Of a stretch of 64,000 nt of DNA, positions 37,168-53,050 are shown piece after piece. Within the stretch, counting starts at the first letter, position 1, and each line of letters opens with the position of its first letter. Origin of the DNA: Rhizobium sophoriradicis (lineage in GTDB: Bacteria > Pseudomonadota > Alphaproteobacteria > Rhizobiales > Rhizobiaceae); contig NZ_RQIH01000008.1 of NCBI RefSeq assembly GCF_003939025.1, positions 248,001 to 312,000 of the forward strand, in the 5' to 3' direction. The notes beneath the pieces are model-generated. The model did no database searches, was not told the DNA's origin, and worked only from the letters and a program-made list of their open reading frames with translations. The translations under genes were made by a program, and so were the position numbers.

Positions 37168-38204
37168 GATGCGCGCTGGAACCGATAGAGGATGATGGAG
37201 AAGAAGGGAACGCCGACGAGCGCGGTGACCACGCCGATCGGCAGGATTTGACCGGGAATGAGGGCGCGCGCGGCAATATCGGCGAACACCATGAAGATCG
37301 CTCCCGCTATCGCGCAGGCCGGCAGGAGGCGGATATGCAGCGGCCCGACGACGAATCGGGCGACATGCGGCACGACAAGGCCGACGAAACCGATCGAGCC
37401 GACCATGCTGACGATCGTCGCCGTCATCATCGCCGTCAGCGCAAAGAGCACCATGCGCGCACGGCCGACATTGACGCCGAGCGAGGAGGCTGCCTCGTCG
37501 CCGAAAGCGAAAGCGTCGAGCACGCGGGCGTAGAGCAGACAGGCGGCGAGGCCGAGGCCGACGACGATCGAGACCAGCGCGAACTCCGGCCAGCGCACGC
37601 CGCCGAAACTGCCGAGCAGCCAGAACATGACGTCGCGGGCCTGCTGCGCATTGGCCGAGGTCGTGACGATATAGGAGGTCGAGGCGTTGAAAAGCTGCGA
37701 AGCGGCGACACCGGCAAGGATGGTGCGGTCGGCGCCGCCACGCGTGCCGTTCGAGAGCAGCGCCACGAAGAAAAAGGCGGCGAATGCGCCGGCAAAGGCG
37801 CCTAGTGAAAGCGACACCGCGCCGGAGCCGATGCCGAGAATGACGATTGCGACGGCCCCGGTGGAGGCGCCAGCCGAGATGCCGAGCACATAGGGTTCGG
37901 CAAGCGGATTGCGCAACAACGACTGCATGACGGCGCCCGACAGCGCCAGCCCCGCACCGCAGAAAGCGGCGACGAGCGCGCGGCTCAGACGATAATCCCA
38001 GATCACCGTCTCATGGATGCGGTTCAGTTCGACGGTGGTCCAGCCAAGCCGGTTGGTGACGGCCGAAAATGTAGTGGCGAGTGGGATCGGCAGGTCGCCG
38101 ATCCCGACGCTGACGCCGATAGCGACAGCGATAAGGCAGAGGGAGGCCAGGAGCAGCGCGACGGCTGCTCCCAACTGCCGGAAGGGGCGGCCCGCTTCGG
38201 TCAC
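37164..38204 (-). CDS. Iron-complex ABC transporter permease (FecCD family)
   Basis: This 346-residue inner-membrane protein has about ten hydrophobic segments, as in BtuC/FhuB. Family motifs include NPLAEPYVLGISAGASTGAV and the late GSIGFVGLVVPHVARFVVGP. It works as a dimer with the adjacent ATPase. It overlaps both neighbours by 4 nt, so the operon is tightly coupled. Confidence 0.94.
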   Translation of the reverse strand: MTEAGRPFRQLGAAVALLLASLCLIAVAIGVSVGIGDLPIPLATTFSAVTNRLGWTTVELNRIHETVIWDYRLSRALVAAFCGAGLALSGAVMQSLLRNPLAEPYVLGISAGASTGAVAIVILGIGSGAVSLSLGAFAGAFAAFFFVALLSNGTRGGADRTILAGVAASQLFNASTSYIVTTSANAQQARDVMFWLLGSFGGVRWPEFALVSIVVGLGLAACLLYARVLDAFAFGDEAASSLGVNVGRARMVLFALTAMMTATIVSMVGSIGFVGLVVPHVARFVVGPLHIRLLPACAIAGAIFMVFADIAARALIPGQILPIGVVTALVGVPFFSIILYRFQRAS

Positions 38205-39226
38205 TTCAGGAGACCGAGGGCCTTCAGCTGCTCGGCCACCTGCTCGGCGCCGTAGATCGTGCGGATGGTTGGGTTCATCGCCTGTCCGTCCATGACGACG
38301 AGCGCCTTGTTCTTGACCGCCGGGATTTGGCTGACGGCCGGATCGCTGTTCAGGAACTTGATCTTGGCTTCAGGCTTGTCGAGCTCCCAGCGGTTACGGT
38401 CGAGGCTGGCGACAACGATCACGTCGGGATTGGCGGAGATGATGCCCTCCCAGCCGACGGTCGGCCACTCCGCTTCCGCTGTTATCGCATTATGTCCGCC
38501 GAGCAGGTCGGCGATGAAGCCGGAGGCGCCGTTCTTGCCGCCGACATAGGCATCGGCAGACGGGCTGGGGCTCGAAAACCAGAAGACGTAGGAAAGGTTC
38601 TTGCCGTCCTTGGAAACGCTGGAGCGGAGCTTCGCCTCACGCGCCTTGAAATCGGCGATCAGCGCCTGGCCGCGATCGGCGACGTTAAAGATCTTCGAGA
38701 GCTCGTCGATCTCCTTGTAGAGAAGATCCATGTTCCAGAGTTCGGCGCGGCTGCCGTACTGGTCCTTGACGTCCTTGGTGCTGAGGCAGGTGCTAGGCGA
38801 GAGATAGGTGGCGACGCCGACCTTGTCGAAATCGTCGCGCTTGGCGATCTTGCTGTTCGGCCCGACCAGGCTAGGCAGCGCCACCGCGACGAAATCGGGG
38901 TTTTCGGCAAGCATCGATTCGAAGGTCGGCATCTCGACGGTGAGGAGCTTCACCTTGGCATTGGCTTCGGCAAGCTGCGGCAGGACCTTGCTCGGCCAGA
39001 AGGCGGTGCCCACCATCTTGTCCTGAAGGCCGAGCAGCAGCAGGATTTCCGCGCTGTTCTGGCCGAGGCCGATCGCCCGCTCGGGCGCCTTCTTGAAGGT
39101 CACCTCAGCGCCGCAGTTTTCCAGAGTCAGCGGGTAGGTCGTCGAACCCGCCAGCGATGGGGTTGCGGCAAGGCCGATAAGGGCGGAGAGGCCGCAGGCG
39201 GCCAGTAGCGATTTGAGGTTGGTCAC
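38201..39226 (-). CDS. Iron-complex ABC transporter substrate-binding protein (FecB/FhuD-like)
   Basis: This 341-residue protein has a Sec signal peptide (LLAACGLSALIGLAATPSLA, cleavage after about residue 26) and a type III binding-protein fold (ERAIGLGQNSAEILLLLGLQ, ANPDVIVVASLDRN). It should deliver a ferric siderophore or related metal chelate to the permease encoded next. No receptor or siderophore synthesis gene is nearby, so the ligand is unknown. It is the first gene of the operon. The 153-bp upstream gap holds its promoter, but no iron-regulatory box is clear to me. Confidence 0.9.
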   Translation of the reverse strand: MTNLKSLLAACGLSALIGLAATPSLAGSTTYPLTLENCGAEVTFKKAPERAIGLGQNSAEILLLLGLQDKMVGTAFWPSKVLPQLAEANAKVKLLTVEMPTFESMLAENPDFVAVALPSLVGPNSKIAKRDDFDKVGVATYLSPSTCLSTKDVKDQYGSRAELWNMDLLYKEIDELSKIFNVADRGQALIADFKAREAKLRSSVSKDGKNLSYVFWFSSPSPSADAYVGGKNGASGFIADLLGGHNAITAEAEWPTVGWEGIISANPDVIVVASLDRNRWELDKPEAKIKFLNSDPAVSQIPAVKNKALVVMDGQAMNPTIRTIYGAEQVAEQLKALGLLK

Positions 39227-39379
39227 GAAGAAATCCCCGGTGCGTGAGTATATGCGGCCGCGGTATAGCCTCAGGAGAAGCCAGGAAACAAGACCGAATA
39301 AATCAACTTATCGCAAAAATCGACAGCACCGATGACGCTCCGTTGCGGAGGCGGGCGGTGGTCCAGCGACGACTGCTGC

Positions 39380-40225
39380 TCAGCTCGCCTCTCTGGTTTC
39401 GATCTGCGCGGCCTTGCGCGTGGCATGGAGGAAGGCTCCAATGAAGGCGACAGCGAACAGGAGAACGATGGTCGGGGCCGGCGCGCTGTCGATAAAGAAG
39501 GACAGATAGACGCCGGCAAAAGCCGTGATCACCGCGATTGCGACCGACACAGCGAGCATCGTGCTGAAGCGGCGCGTCAGCAGATAGGCGATGGCGCCCG
39601 GTGCGATCAGCAGCGAGATGGCGAGAATGATCCCGACCGAGCGAAGCGCTGCCACGATCGTCAGCGAAATAAGGCAGAGCAGGCCGTAATGAAGGAGGTT
39701 CACCTTCAGCCCGACCGCTCTTGCCTGCGCCGGATCGAAGGCGTGCAGCAGCAGGTCACGCCATTTGACGGCGATGATGATGGCCGTCAGCGCCGCAATG
39801 GCTCCGGTCTCGACGATGTCGCGGAAGCCGATGCCGAGCATATCGCCGAAGAGGATGTGATCGAGATGTACCTCGGACTGGATCTTCACATAAAGGACCA
39901 GGCCGAACCCGAACATGCCCGAAAAGACGATGCCCATCACCGTGTCCTGCTTGATACGGCTGTTGTCTTTCAGGAAGCCGGTGGCAAGCGCGCAGACCAT
40001 CCCCGCCGAAAAAGCGCCGACCGCTAGGGGGAAGCCGACGATATAGGCGATGACCACGCCTGGGAATACGGCATGGCTCATGGCGTCCCCCATGAGTGCC
40101 CAGCCCTTGAGCACAAGGAAGCAGGAGAGCAACGCAGTCGGGATGGCGATCAGCACCGAGATGATCAAGGCATTGATCATGAAATCGAACTGGAACGGCG
40201 CCAGCAGGACGGTGAGACCGCTCAT
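39380..40225 (-). CDS. sitD: Manganese/iron ABC transporter permease SitD
   Basis: This 281-residue ABC-3 family permease has about eight hydrophobic segments (FMINALIISVLIAIPTALLS, LKGWALMGDAMSHAVFPGVV). The frame is open to 40627, but the ATG at 40225 overlaps the sitC stop by 4 nt and begins with the family N-terminus MSGLTVLLAPFQFDFMIN. SitABCD imports Mn2+ and, less well, Fe2+. In R. leguminosarum and S. meliloti the sit operon is the main high-affinity Mn2+ importer. It is the last of the four genes. Confidence 0.93.
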   Translation of the reverse strand: MSGLTVLLAPFQFDFMINALIISVLIAIPTALLSCFLVLKGWALMGDAMSHAVFPGVVIAYIVGFPLAVGAFSAGMVCALATGFLKDNSRIKQDTVMGIVFSGMFGFGLVLYVKIQSEVHLDHILFGDMLGIGFRDIVETGAIAALTAIIIAVKWRDLLLHAFDPAQARAVGLKVNLLHYGLLCLISLTIVAALRSVGIILAISLLIAPGAIAYLLTRRFSTMLAVSVAIAVITAFAGVYLSFFIDSAPAPTIVLLFAVAFIGAFLHATRKAAQIETREAS

Positions 40226-41079
40226 GGGGATGCCTCCAGAGCTTGCGCGGCTCTGCGCCGGCTTGCCAGCATGCCGTGCTTGGGCGCCAGGAAGAAGGCG
40301 GCAAGAAAGATCAGCGTCTGGAGCACGATGATGATGCCGCCGGTCGCGCCGTCGAGGAAATAGCTGACATAGGCGCCGACGAAGCTGGTCGCTGCTCCGA
40401 TCGCCACAGCGATGACAAGCAGCCGCGGGAAACGATCGGTCAGCAGGTAGGCTGTCGCGCCCGGCGTTACCACCATGCAGATGACCAGAAAGGCGCCGAC
40501 GGTCTGGAGTGCGGCGACCGTCGAAGCCGACAGCAGCGTGAAGAACATGATCTTCAGCCGCGTCGGATTGATCCCGATCGAACGGGCGTGGGTCTCGTCG
40601 AAAAAGACGACCATCAGGTCCTTCCACTTCACCAACAGGATGGCGAGCGAAACAAAGCCGATAATGGCAAGCTGGAGCGTGTCCTCGGGCGTGATTGCAA
40701 GGATGTTGCCGAGGACGATCGTCTGGATGTTCACTGCGGTCGGTCTCAGCGACACCATGAACAGGCCAAGCCCGAAGAAGGAGGAGAAGATCAAGCCGAT
40801 GATGGCGTCTTCCTTCAGCTTGGTGCGCTGGTTGAGGAAGAGCATCGCCGCGGCAGCCAGGCCGCCGGAGAAGAAGGCGCCGATCGAGAAGGGAAGTCCG
40901 ATCATATAGGCGCCGGCGACCCCCGGCACGATGGAATGCGAGAGTGCGTCGCCGATCAGCGACCAGCCCTTAAGCATGAGGTAACAGGAGAGGAAGGCGC
41001 AGACACCGCCGACAAGAGCCGAGACCCACATGGCGTTCAGCATGTAGTCATAGGTGAAAGGTTCGAGAATGGCGGCCAT
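40222..41079 (-). CDS. sitC: Manganese/iron ABC transporter permease SitC
   Basis: This 285-residue ABC-3 permease is paralogous to SitD (FTYDYMLNAMWVSALVGGVC, LKGWSLIGDALSHSIVPGVA, GAFLVICMVVTPGATAYLLT). Two different permeases form the heterodimeric channel. Its start overlaps the sitB stop by one base (TGATG) and its stop overlaps the sitD start, so translation is coupled along the operon. Confidence 0.94.
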   Translation of the reverse strand: MAAILEPFTYDYMLNAMWVSALVGGVCAFLSCYLMLKGWSLIGDALSHSIVPGVAGAYMIGLPFSIGAFFSGGLAAAAMLFLNQRTKLKEDAIIGLIFSSFFGLGLFMVSLRPTAVNIQTIVLGNILAITPEDTLQLAIIGFVSLAILLVKWKDLMVVFFDETHARSIGINPTRLKIMFFTLLSASTVAALQTVGAFLVICMVVTPGATAYLLTDRFPRLLVIAVAIGAATSFVGAYVSYFLDGATGGIIIVLQTLIFLAAFFLAPKHGMLASRRRAAQALEASP

Positions 41080-41978
41080 CAGCCCTGCTCTCCGGTTTCG
41101 TCCGCCGGGACGGTCGTCGGCAGCTTGCCCTCCCGCAGAACCAGCGGCCGCTCGTCGTCGGTGAGGATGCCGACGGGATATGACTTGCCGCCGGAGCCAT
41201 TCAAGACGAGATGGCGAAGTACGCCGCCGAAGGCTCTCTCGAGGTTTTCCTGGGTAAAGGTCTCGTCCGTCGGTCCATAGGCCAGGACCGTGCCCTTGAT
41301 CAGCACCGTGCGGTCGCAGAATTCCGGCACGCTGCCGAGATTGTGCGTCGAGACCAGCATCACGCGACCTTCGTCGCGCAGCGAGCGCAGCAACTTGACG
41401 ATGGCCTCTTCGGTCTTGACGTCTACGCCGGTGAAGGGCTCGTCAAGCAGGATGACCCGGCCGTCCTGCGCCAGCGCACGAGCCAGGAAGACACGCTTCT
41501 TCTGGCCACCGGAAAGCTCGCCGATCTGGCGCTTGCGGAATTCGCTCATGTTGACGCGGGCGAGCGCCTTGGACACAGCGTCGTGGTCGGCCGCTTTCGG
41601 CATTCGCATCATCCCCATGTGGCCGTAGCGCCCCATCATGACGACGTCTTCGACCAGCACCGGAAAGTTCCAGTCGACCTCTTCCGATTGTGGCACGTAG
41701 GCGACGAGATTTTTCCGCAGCGCCTGTTTGACTGGCATGCCGAGCACCGAAATCTCGCCCCTGGCGAGACGCACGAAGCCCATGATCGCCTTGAAAAGCG
41801 TCGACTTGCCGGAACCGTTGACGCCGACGAGCGCGGTGATGGTGCCGGTGGGTGTTTGGAAGCTGGCGTCGCGCAGCGCCGTGTGGCCATTGCGATAGGT
41901 GACCGTGGCATCCCTTACGAAAATGCCTCCCCCCGCATCCAAGGATGCGGGAGGAACAGAGGAAGCAATCGCGTTCAT
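41079..41978 (-). CDS. sitB: Manganese/iron ABC transporter ATP-binding protein SitB
   Basis: This 299-residue ATPase has Walker [10 protein letters not shown], the Q-loop region [15 protein letters not shown] typical of Mn/Zn importers, signature LSGGQKKR and Walker [15 protein letters not shown]-terminal tail of about 45 residues beyond the ATPase core ([20 protein letters not shown]) is rhizobial in flavour. It overlaps sitA by 4 nt. Confidence 0.95.
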   Translation of the reverse strand: MNAIASSVPPASLDAGGGIFVRDATVTYRNGHTALRDASFQTPTGTITALVGVNGSGKSTLFKAIMGFVRLARGEISVLGMPVKQALRKNLVAYVPQSEEVDWNFPVLVEDVVMMGRYGHMGMMRMPKAADHDAVSKALARVNMSEFRKRQIGELSGGQKKRVFLARALAQDGRVILLDEPFTGVDVKTEEAIVKLLRSLRDEGRVMLVSTHNLGSVPEFCDRTVLIKGTVLAYGPTDETFTQENLERAFGGVLRHLVLNGSGGKSYPVGILTDDERPLVLREGKLPTTVPADETGEQG

Positions 41979-42892
41979 TGCGACAGGCCTTCGGCAAGAC
42001 CCTTGACGACAGTGTCGGAGGTGACGCGCAGCAGGTCGATATAGGTCGGCGTGGGACCGTCGGCTTCGCTTAAGGAGTCGACATAGAGCACGCCGCCATA
42101 ACGGGCGCCGGTTTCGCGGGCGACCTGCCGGGCCGGCTTGTCCGATACGGTGCTCTCGCTGAACACCGCAGGGATCTTATTGGCCCTGACGGCATCGACG
42201 ACCTTGCGAACCTGTTGCGGCGTGCCCTGCTGATCGGCATTGATCGGCCACAGATAGAGCTCCTTCAAGCCGAAGTCGCGAGCGAGGTAAGAGAAGGCCC
42301 CTTCGCTGGATACCAGCCAGCGCTTGTCCTCGGGAATGGTGTCGAGCTTCTCGCGGATCGGCGCGATGGTCGCCTCGATCTCCTTCTTGTAGGCCTCGGC
42401 GTTCGCCTTATAGACCTCGGCATTCTTCGGGTCGTATTTGACGAAGGCGTCGCGGATGTTGTCGACATAAATGATTGCGTTCTTCGGCGACATCCAGGCA
42501 TGCGGATTGGGTTTGCCGCTATAGGGACCTTCGCTGATGCCCATCGGCTCAACGCCGGTGGAGACCACGACGTCGGGAACATCTTTCAAGTTCTGGTAGA
42601 ATTTCTGGAACCAAAGTTCGAGATTGAGCCCGTTCGACAAGAGGATCCGGGTGCCCTGCGCCCGTCGGATGTCACCGGGCGTCGGCTGATATTCGTGGAT
42701 CTCAGCGCCGGGCTTGGTGATCGACTCCACGATCGCCGCGTCCCCGGCAACGTTCTTTGCCATGTCGGCAATGACGGTGAAGGTGGTCACCGCTTTGAAC
42801 TTCTCCTGCGCGGCAGCACCGCCGGCCAACAGGCCGAGCGCGGCGACGGCCACCATCCCGGTTATGACTCTGCGTCTTAGGCAACTAAGCAT
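41975..42892 (-). CDS. sitA: Manganese/iron-binding periplasmic protein SitA
   Basis: This 305-residue cluster A-I binding protein has a signal peptide ([20 protein letters not shown], cut near AAAQ) and metal-ligand regions [27 protein letters not shown] and the late Glu/Asp sites ([20 protein letters not shown]). The frame is open to 43027, but the ATG at 42892 has a GAAGGG ribosome-binding site 8 nt upstream and starts the signal peptide. The operon has a palindromic operator candidate at 43065-43085. Confidence 0.94.
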   Translation of the reverse strand: MLSCLRRRVITGMVAVAALGLLAGGAAAQEKFKAVTTFTVIADMAKNVAGDAAIVESITKPGAEIHEYQPTPGDIRRAQGTRILLSNGLNLELWFQKFYQNLKDVPDVVVSTGVEPMGISEGPYSGKPNPHAWMSPKNAIIYVDNIRDAFVKYDPKNAEVYKANAEAYKKEIEATIAPIREKLDTIPEDKRWLVSSEGAFSYLARDFGLKELYLWPINADQQGTPQQVRKVVDAVRANKIPAVFSESTVSDKPARQVARETGARYGGVLYVDSLSEADGPTPTYIDLLRVTSDTVVKGLAEGLSQ

Positions 42893-43064
42893 GAATATTC
42901 CCTTCTTTGCTTCATCCATCCTCGCGAGCCATCCCCGGCAATTAAGACTGCCTTGGTGTATTCGTAAGGCAGAAAAAACGTTCGGCGCGACGGCCGGCAA
43001 CGAATTTCCCGAGGAAATGCGACGCATATGCAGTTACTGCCGATGAGCCTCTTTTTATCTATTC

Positions 43065-43085
43065 TGCAATTGCGACTGAATTGCA
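43065..43085 (-). promoter_or_regulatory. Candidate Mur operator and promoter of sitABCD
   Basis: TGCAATT-N7-AATTGCA is a perfect 7-bp inverted repeat. On the - strand it overlaps a promoter-like TTGCAA-N17-AATAGA. In R. leguminosarum the Fur homologue Mur represses sitABCD when Mn2+ is plentiful, so this is the natural Mur site candidate. It lies about 170 nt before the sitA start, leaving a long leader. Confidence 0.55.
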
Positions 43086-43158
43086 ACAAGGATTTTCGAA
43101 AAGAGGCGGCAGATTGTGATGTCAGCGACGATATGAAGCCAACTGACGGGCGGGACCA

Positions 43159-44022
43159 TTAACGAGCTTCAAGAAATGCCCGGATCGCCTGCGAGAGTGC
43201 ATCCGGATTTTCTTCGGCCACGTGGTGGCCGCTGACTATCCCGAAACCCTGCACGTCCTCGGCCCAGTTTCGCCAGATGAGGATGGGATCGCCATAGATC
43301 TGTTGCAGGTCGTCGCGTAACGACCAGAGGCATAGCGTGGGGCACGTCACTTTTCTGCCGGCATCGCGGTCCTCCCGGTCATGGAGATGATCGATGCTGA
43401 GACTGGCGCGATAGTCTTCGATCATACCATGGACGACAGCCGGATCATGAATGACGTCGATGAGATCGTCGTAAGCTTCCTGACCCATCAGCCCGGGCGA
43501 GAGCTTGTCGTACCATGCCAAGGGATCAGTTGAGATCGCTCGTTCAGGCTTTTCCGGCTGGGCGAAAAAGAACCAGTGGTACCAGTCCCGGGCAAATTTC
43601 CAGTCGGCGCGTTCGAGATGCTCGATAACAGGGAGGCCGTCGACGACGATGAGCTTGCGCACGCAGGCGGGATGATCAATCGCCATCCGGAACGCCGTCA
43701 GGCTTCCACGATCGTGGCCGACGACGAAGAAGCTTTCGTGCCCCAATCGCCTCATCAGCTCAATGAGTGGGTGAGCCTTGGCGCGCTTGGAGGAATTGCT
43801 GCTATCGGGAGTGTCAGGTGGCTGGTAGGAGCGGCCGAAGCCGGGAAGATCGGGACAAACGACCGTGAAGTGCGGTGACAGCAATTCCGCCGTCTTGCCC
43901 CATGTCATATGCGTGCGGGGATGCCCGTGGAGGAGAAGAACGGCAGGCCCCGAGCCTCCGTGGCGGACCCGCAGCGAACCCGGGCCGATGTCGACCATGT
44001 CGAGGGCAAAGCCGTTAAACAT
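43159..44022 (-). CDS. Alpha/beta hydrolase, haloacetate-dehalogenase/epoxide-hydrolase subgroup
   Basis: This 287-residue enzyme has the oxyanion motif LLLHGHPRTHMTW, the Asp-nucleophile elbow GHDRGS and a catalytic His in SGHHVAEENPD. An Asp nucleophile indicates the dehalogenase and epoxide-hydrolase group rather than Ser esterases. Fluoroacetate dehalogenases carry D-R-G-A-R at the elbow; here the sequence is D-R-G-S-L, so the second carboxylate-binding Arg is absent and true haloacetate activity is doubtful. The start MFNGFALDMVDIGPGSLRVR is typical of this group. It is 2 nt after the stop of the 93-residue gene, so the genes may be co-transcribed. Confidence 0.87.
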   Translation of the reverse strand: MFNGFALDMVDIGPGSLRVRHGGSGPAVLLLHGHPRTHMTWGKTAELLSPHFTVVCPDLPGFGRSYQPPDTPDSSNSSKRAKAHPLIELMRRLGHESFFVVGHDRGSLTAFRMAIDHPACVRKLIVVDGLPVIEHLERADWKFARDWYHWFFFAQPEKPERAISTDPLAWYDKLSPGLMGQEAYDDLIDVIHDPAVVHGMIEDYRASLSIDHLHDREDRDAGRKVTCPTLCLWSLRDDLQQIYGDPILIWRNWAEDVQGFGIVSGHHVAEENPDALSQAIRAFLEAR

Positions 44023-44024
44023 CG

Positions 44025-44306
44025 TCAGGTCAGTTTTCCCACAGCCTTGGCGTAGTCCGAAAACGTGAAACGTTCGCCTCGCTTGTTTGCCTCATCCGCA
44101 AGCATCAGCACACGGATGGGAAATAGGATGGCGGCGCGGTTGGCATCGGACAACTCGTGGTCATCATCGTCCTCAACGGCCTTCCTCGCTTTCGCGAGCG
44201 CCGCATTGAGTTCCTGGTGGGTGAGCAGTTCTTTTTCCACGATTGCGTCGCAGATCGACGCCATCGCCATGATCAGGCCCTTGAGCTGCAGGTTGGCGGT
44301 ATTCAT
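44025..44306 (-). CDS. Hypothetical 93-residue protein
   Basis: I do not recognise this protein. It is predicted helical and soluble, with an acidic stretch (AVEDDDDHEL) and the conserved-looking end FTFSDYAKAVGKLT. GGAG lies 5 nt before the ATG, supporting expression. It is in the same direction as, and 26 nt downstream of, the 150-residue gene, which has an EcfG-type promoter, and 2 nt upstream of the hydrolase. The three genes probably form one stress-inducible transcript. Confidence 0.75.
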   Translation of the reverse strand: MNTANLQLKGLIMAMASICDAIVEKELLTHQELNAALAKARKAVEDDDDHELSDANRAAILFPIRVLMLADEANKRGERFTFSDYAKAVGKLT

Positions 44307-44332
44307 GAGAACTCCAATGAAAGAGGCGTGCT

Positions 44333-44785
44333 CTAATCCGGTTCAACCGACCGGATCGTGTCGACCGAGACCGTACCCTCGACGATGCCACGTTTGACAT
44401 CGCGCCTGTTCCGGTCGATCTCGATGACAGTATAGAGCTTGTCATCGCGGAAGGCACTGGCATTGGCCGTCGTCACATCCTCGGCGGGCGCCGCATCCAC
44501 TTCCATGAAATCGAGTTCGCGCGCCGCGGCGACGATCCTGGCATCACCAGGCGTTCTGGCGGCCACGACGACGATGCCATGGCCGGGGGAATTGTCCCAT
44601 CTCGGATCATCGGGGGCGGCGATCGGTTCCAGCCGGTATATGTTGAGCAGTTCATCACCGGCATCGGCGGAGGCTTCCGCCGCCGCATCCTGCATCTGCG
44701 CCTGGCTTTCGACCGATTTTCCAAAGGTGGTCGGGCTGGTGGCGTTGTTGATCTCTTCCTTGCCGGTCCTCGAGACGTTCGACAT
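44333..44785 (-). CDS. Hypothetical 150-residue protein, probable stress-induced
   Basis: The sequence starts MSNVSRTGKEEINNATSPTT and has a disordered first 50 residues, followed by a small alpha/beta domain (GHGIVVVAARTPGDARIVAA, then RDDKLYTVIEIDRNRR) and a C-terminal strand EGTVSVDTIRSVE. No family is recognised. The ATG at 44785 is chosen over 44797 because GGAGAG lies 4 nt upstream. A strong EcfG-like promoter sits 25 nt upstream of the start. No signal peptide or membrane segment is seen. Confidence 0.75.
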   Translation of the reverse strand: MSNVSRTGKEEINNATSPTTFGKSVESQAQMQDAAAEASADAGDELLNIYRLEPIAAPDDPRWDNSPGHGIVVVAARTPGDARIVAAARELDFMEVDAAPAEDVTTANASAFRDDKLYTVIEIDRNRRDVKRGIVEGTVSVDTIRSVEPD

Positions 44786-44809
44786 GTCGCTCTCCATTGT
44801 CAGGACGGA

Positions 44810-44835
44810 AACGACGGCCGGCGGAGAACGGTTCC
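44810..44835 (-). promoter_or_regulatory. Candidate EcfG-type promoter
   Basis: On the - strand GGAAC (44835-44831) is followed after 17 nt by CGTT (44813-44810), a full match to the general-stress consensus. It is 25 nt upstream of the start of the 150-residue protein gene. Confidence 0.65.
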
Positions 44836-44999
44836 AGCCTGCGCGAAAAACTGCAAAGCCGGCTGCCTGCAGGGCTTTGGGTTTATGCAGCTATTAAGTT
44901 CATTTTGAATGATAAATCATGATAAGCTCTACCGGGGATGGCCCATACCATTTTTCAAGTTGAGCACTAAATTACCAGTCGTCGAAGAGGGGGACTTTC

Positions 45000-51299
<6,300 letters not shown>

Positions 51300-51309
51300 G
51301 GATCCGGCC

Positions 51310-52983
51310 ATGAACCGCGTCAACATCCTTCTCGTCGACGACCAGCCCGCGAAGCTCTTGAGCTACGAGGTCATTCTCGAAGAGCTCGAGGAAAACCTCA
51401 TCAAGGCGCAATCGGCGCGCGAAGCCTTCGAGCACCTGTTGCGCACCGAAATCGCCGTCATCCTCGTCGACGTCTGCATGCCCGAGCAGGACGGATTCGA
51501 GCTCGTCAGCATGATCCGGCAGCATCCACGCTATCAGAATACGCCGATCATCTTCGTCTCCGCCGTCATGCTGGCCGAACCGGACCGGCTGCGCGGCTAC
51601 GCGGTCGGCGCCGTCGACTACGTCTCCGTTCCGATCGTGCCCGAGGTGCTGAGGGCCAAGGTCAGGGTCTTTGCCGATCTTTACCGGAAAACGCGGGAAC
51701 TCGAACGCCTGAATGCCGAGCTGGAGGCGAGGGTGCACCAGCGCACCGCCGAGCTCGAAACATCGGCAGCGCAGTTGCGTCAGCTGAATGAAGAACTCGA
51801 GCACCGGATCGACCAGCGGACGCGCGAGCGCGAGGAGGCGCTGGCACAGCTCTTCGAAGCGCAGAAGCTCGACACGATCGGTCACCTCACAGGCGGCGTT
51901 GCGCACGACTTCAACAATCTTCTCATGGCGGTGCTCGGCAGTCTCAGCCTGCTGAAGAAACGCCTGCCGGCGGATGAGCGCAGCGAACGCCTGGTGACCA
52001 ACGCCATCCAGGCGGCCGAGCGCGGCACGGCGCTCACTCAGCGCCTGCTCGCCTTCGCACGCCGTCAGGAGCTGAAGCCGCAGGCAGTCGACTTCCTCAG
52101 GCTGTTCGAAAACGTCGAGGATCTGCTCGCCAAGGCCGTGGGGCCGCGCGTCGAGATCCGAAAGTGCATCCCGGCGGATCTGGCGCCGCTGTTGGTGGAC
52201 AGCAACCAGCTGGAGCTGGCGCTGCTCAACCTCTTCGTCAATGCACGCGATGCACTCGAAAGCGGCGGCGCGGTGACAGTCACCGCGGCGGCGGAAGAGG
52301 CACGGCCGACCGGCCTTGCGGGCGGCAATTACATCAAGATATCGGTTTCGGACGATGGCGAGGGGATGGACGAGGCGACGGTCCTGCGTGCCGCCGAGCC
52401 ATTTTTCACCACCAAGGGGATCGGCAAGGGCACCGGTCTCGGCCTGTCGATGGTGCACGGCCTGGCCGCGCAATCGGGCGGCTCGATCCAGATTTCGAGC
52501 ACGAGAGGGAAGGGCACCACCGTCTCACTCTGGTTGCCCGTCGCCGAGAGCTTCACCAAGGCGCAGCCGGCGGTCGTGCCGACGCCCGCAGAACCAGTGA
52601 AGCCGGTGTCGCGATCGCTTGCCATTCTTGTCGTCGACGACGATGCGCTCGTCAGGACCGGAACTGTGGCGATGCTGGAGGACCTCGGACATCTCCCGCG
52701 CGAGGCTGCTTCCGCTTCCCAGGCGCTGGAATTCTTCGCCGGCGGACAGGAGTGCGATCTTGTTATCACCGATCACGCCATGCCGGGCATGACCGGTGCC
52801 GAGCTCGCGCGTCACCTTCGTGCAGCCTTCCCCAACCTGCCAGTGATCCTCGCTTCCGGCTATGTCGAGCTTGCCGAGGACCAAGGGCTCGGCCGGATGC
52901 TCAGGATGACGAAGCCGTTCACGCAAGAGCAGCTTCAGGCGGCCATGGACGAAGCGCTCCGGGACAAGGTCGCGGCGGCGTGA
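51310..52983 (+). CDS. Soluble hybrid histidine kinase (REC-HisKA-HATPase-REC)
   Basis: This 557-residue protein has an N-terminal receiver ([12 protein letters not shown]; acceptor Asp in [11 protein letters not shown]), a coiled-coil (about 135-190), an HWE-unlike NtrB-type HisKA ([18 protein letters not shown], His199), a HATPase_c ([18 protein letters not shown]) and a C-terminal receiver ([23 protein letters not shown]). The first receiver ends [14 protein letters not shown], where most receivers have Lys before the Pro, so its switch residue is replaced. It starts 10 nt after the poly-HAMP kinase stop and should be in the same operon. It may take phosphate from, or relay to, that protein. 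No DNA-binding domain is present. Confidence 0.94.
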   Translation: MNRVNILLVDDQPAKLLSYEVILEELEENLIKAQSAREAFEHLLRTEIAVILVDVCMPEQDGFELVSMIRQHPRYQNTPIIFVSAVMLAEPDRLRGYAVGAVDYVSVPIVPEVLRAKVRVFADLYRKTRELERLNAELEARVHQRTAELETSAAQLRQLNEELEHRIDQRTREREEALAQLFEAQKLDTIGHLTGGVAHDFNNLLMAVLGSLSLLKKRLPADERSERLVTNAIQAAERGTALTQRLLAFARRQELKPQAVDFLRLFENVEDLLAKAVGPRVEIRKCIPADLAPLLVDSNQLELALLNLFVNARDALESGGAVTVTAAAEEARPTGLAGGNYIKISVSDDGEGMDEATVLRAAEPFFTTKGIGKGTGLGLSMVHGLAAQSGGSIQISSTRGKGTTVSLWLPVAESFTKAQPAVVPTPAEPVKPVSRSLAILVVDDDALVRTGTVAMLEDLGHLPREAASASQALEFFAGGQECDLVITDHAMPGMTGAELARHLRAAFPNLPVILASGYVELAEDQGLGRMLRMTKPFTQEQLQAAMDEALRDKVAAA

Positions 52984-53050
52984 TCGACGAAGCGAGTGGC
53001 AGGATCGGCCGAACGTTGGGCTGAGACTGAAGCGGCGGTGGGGCCGCCTC

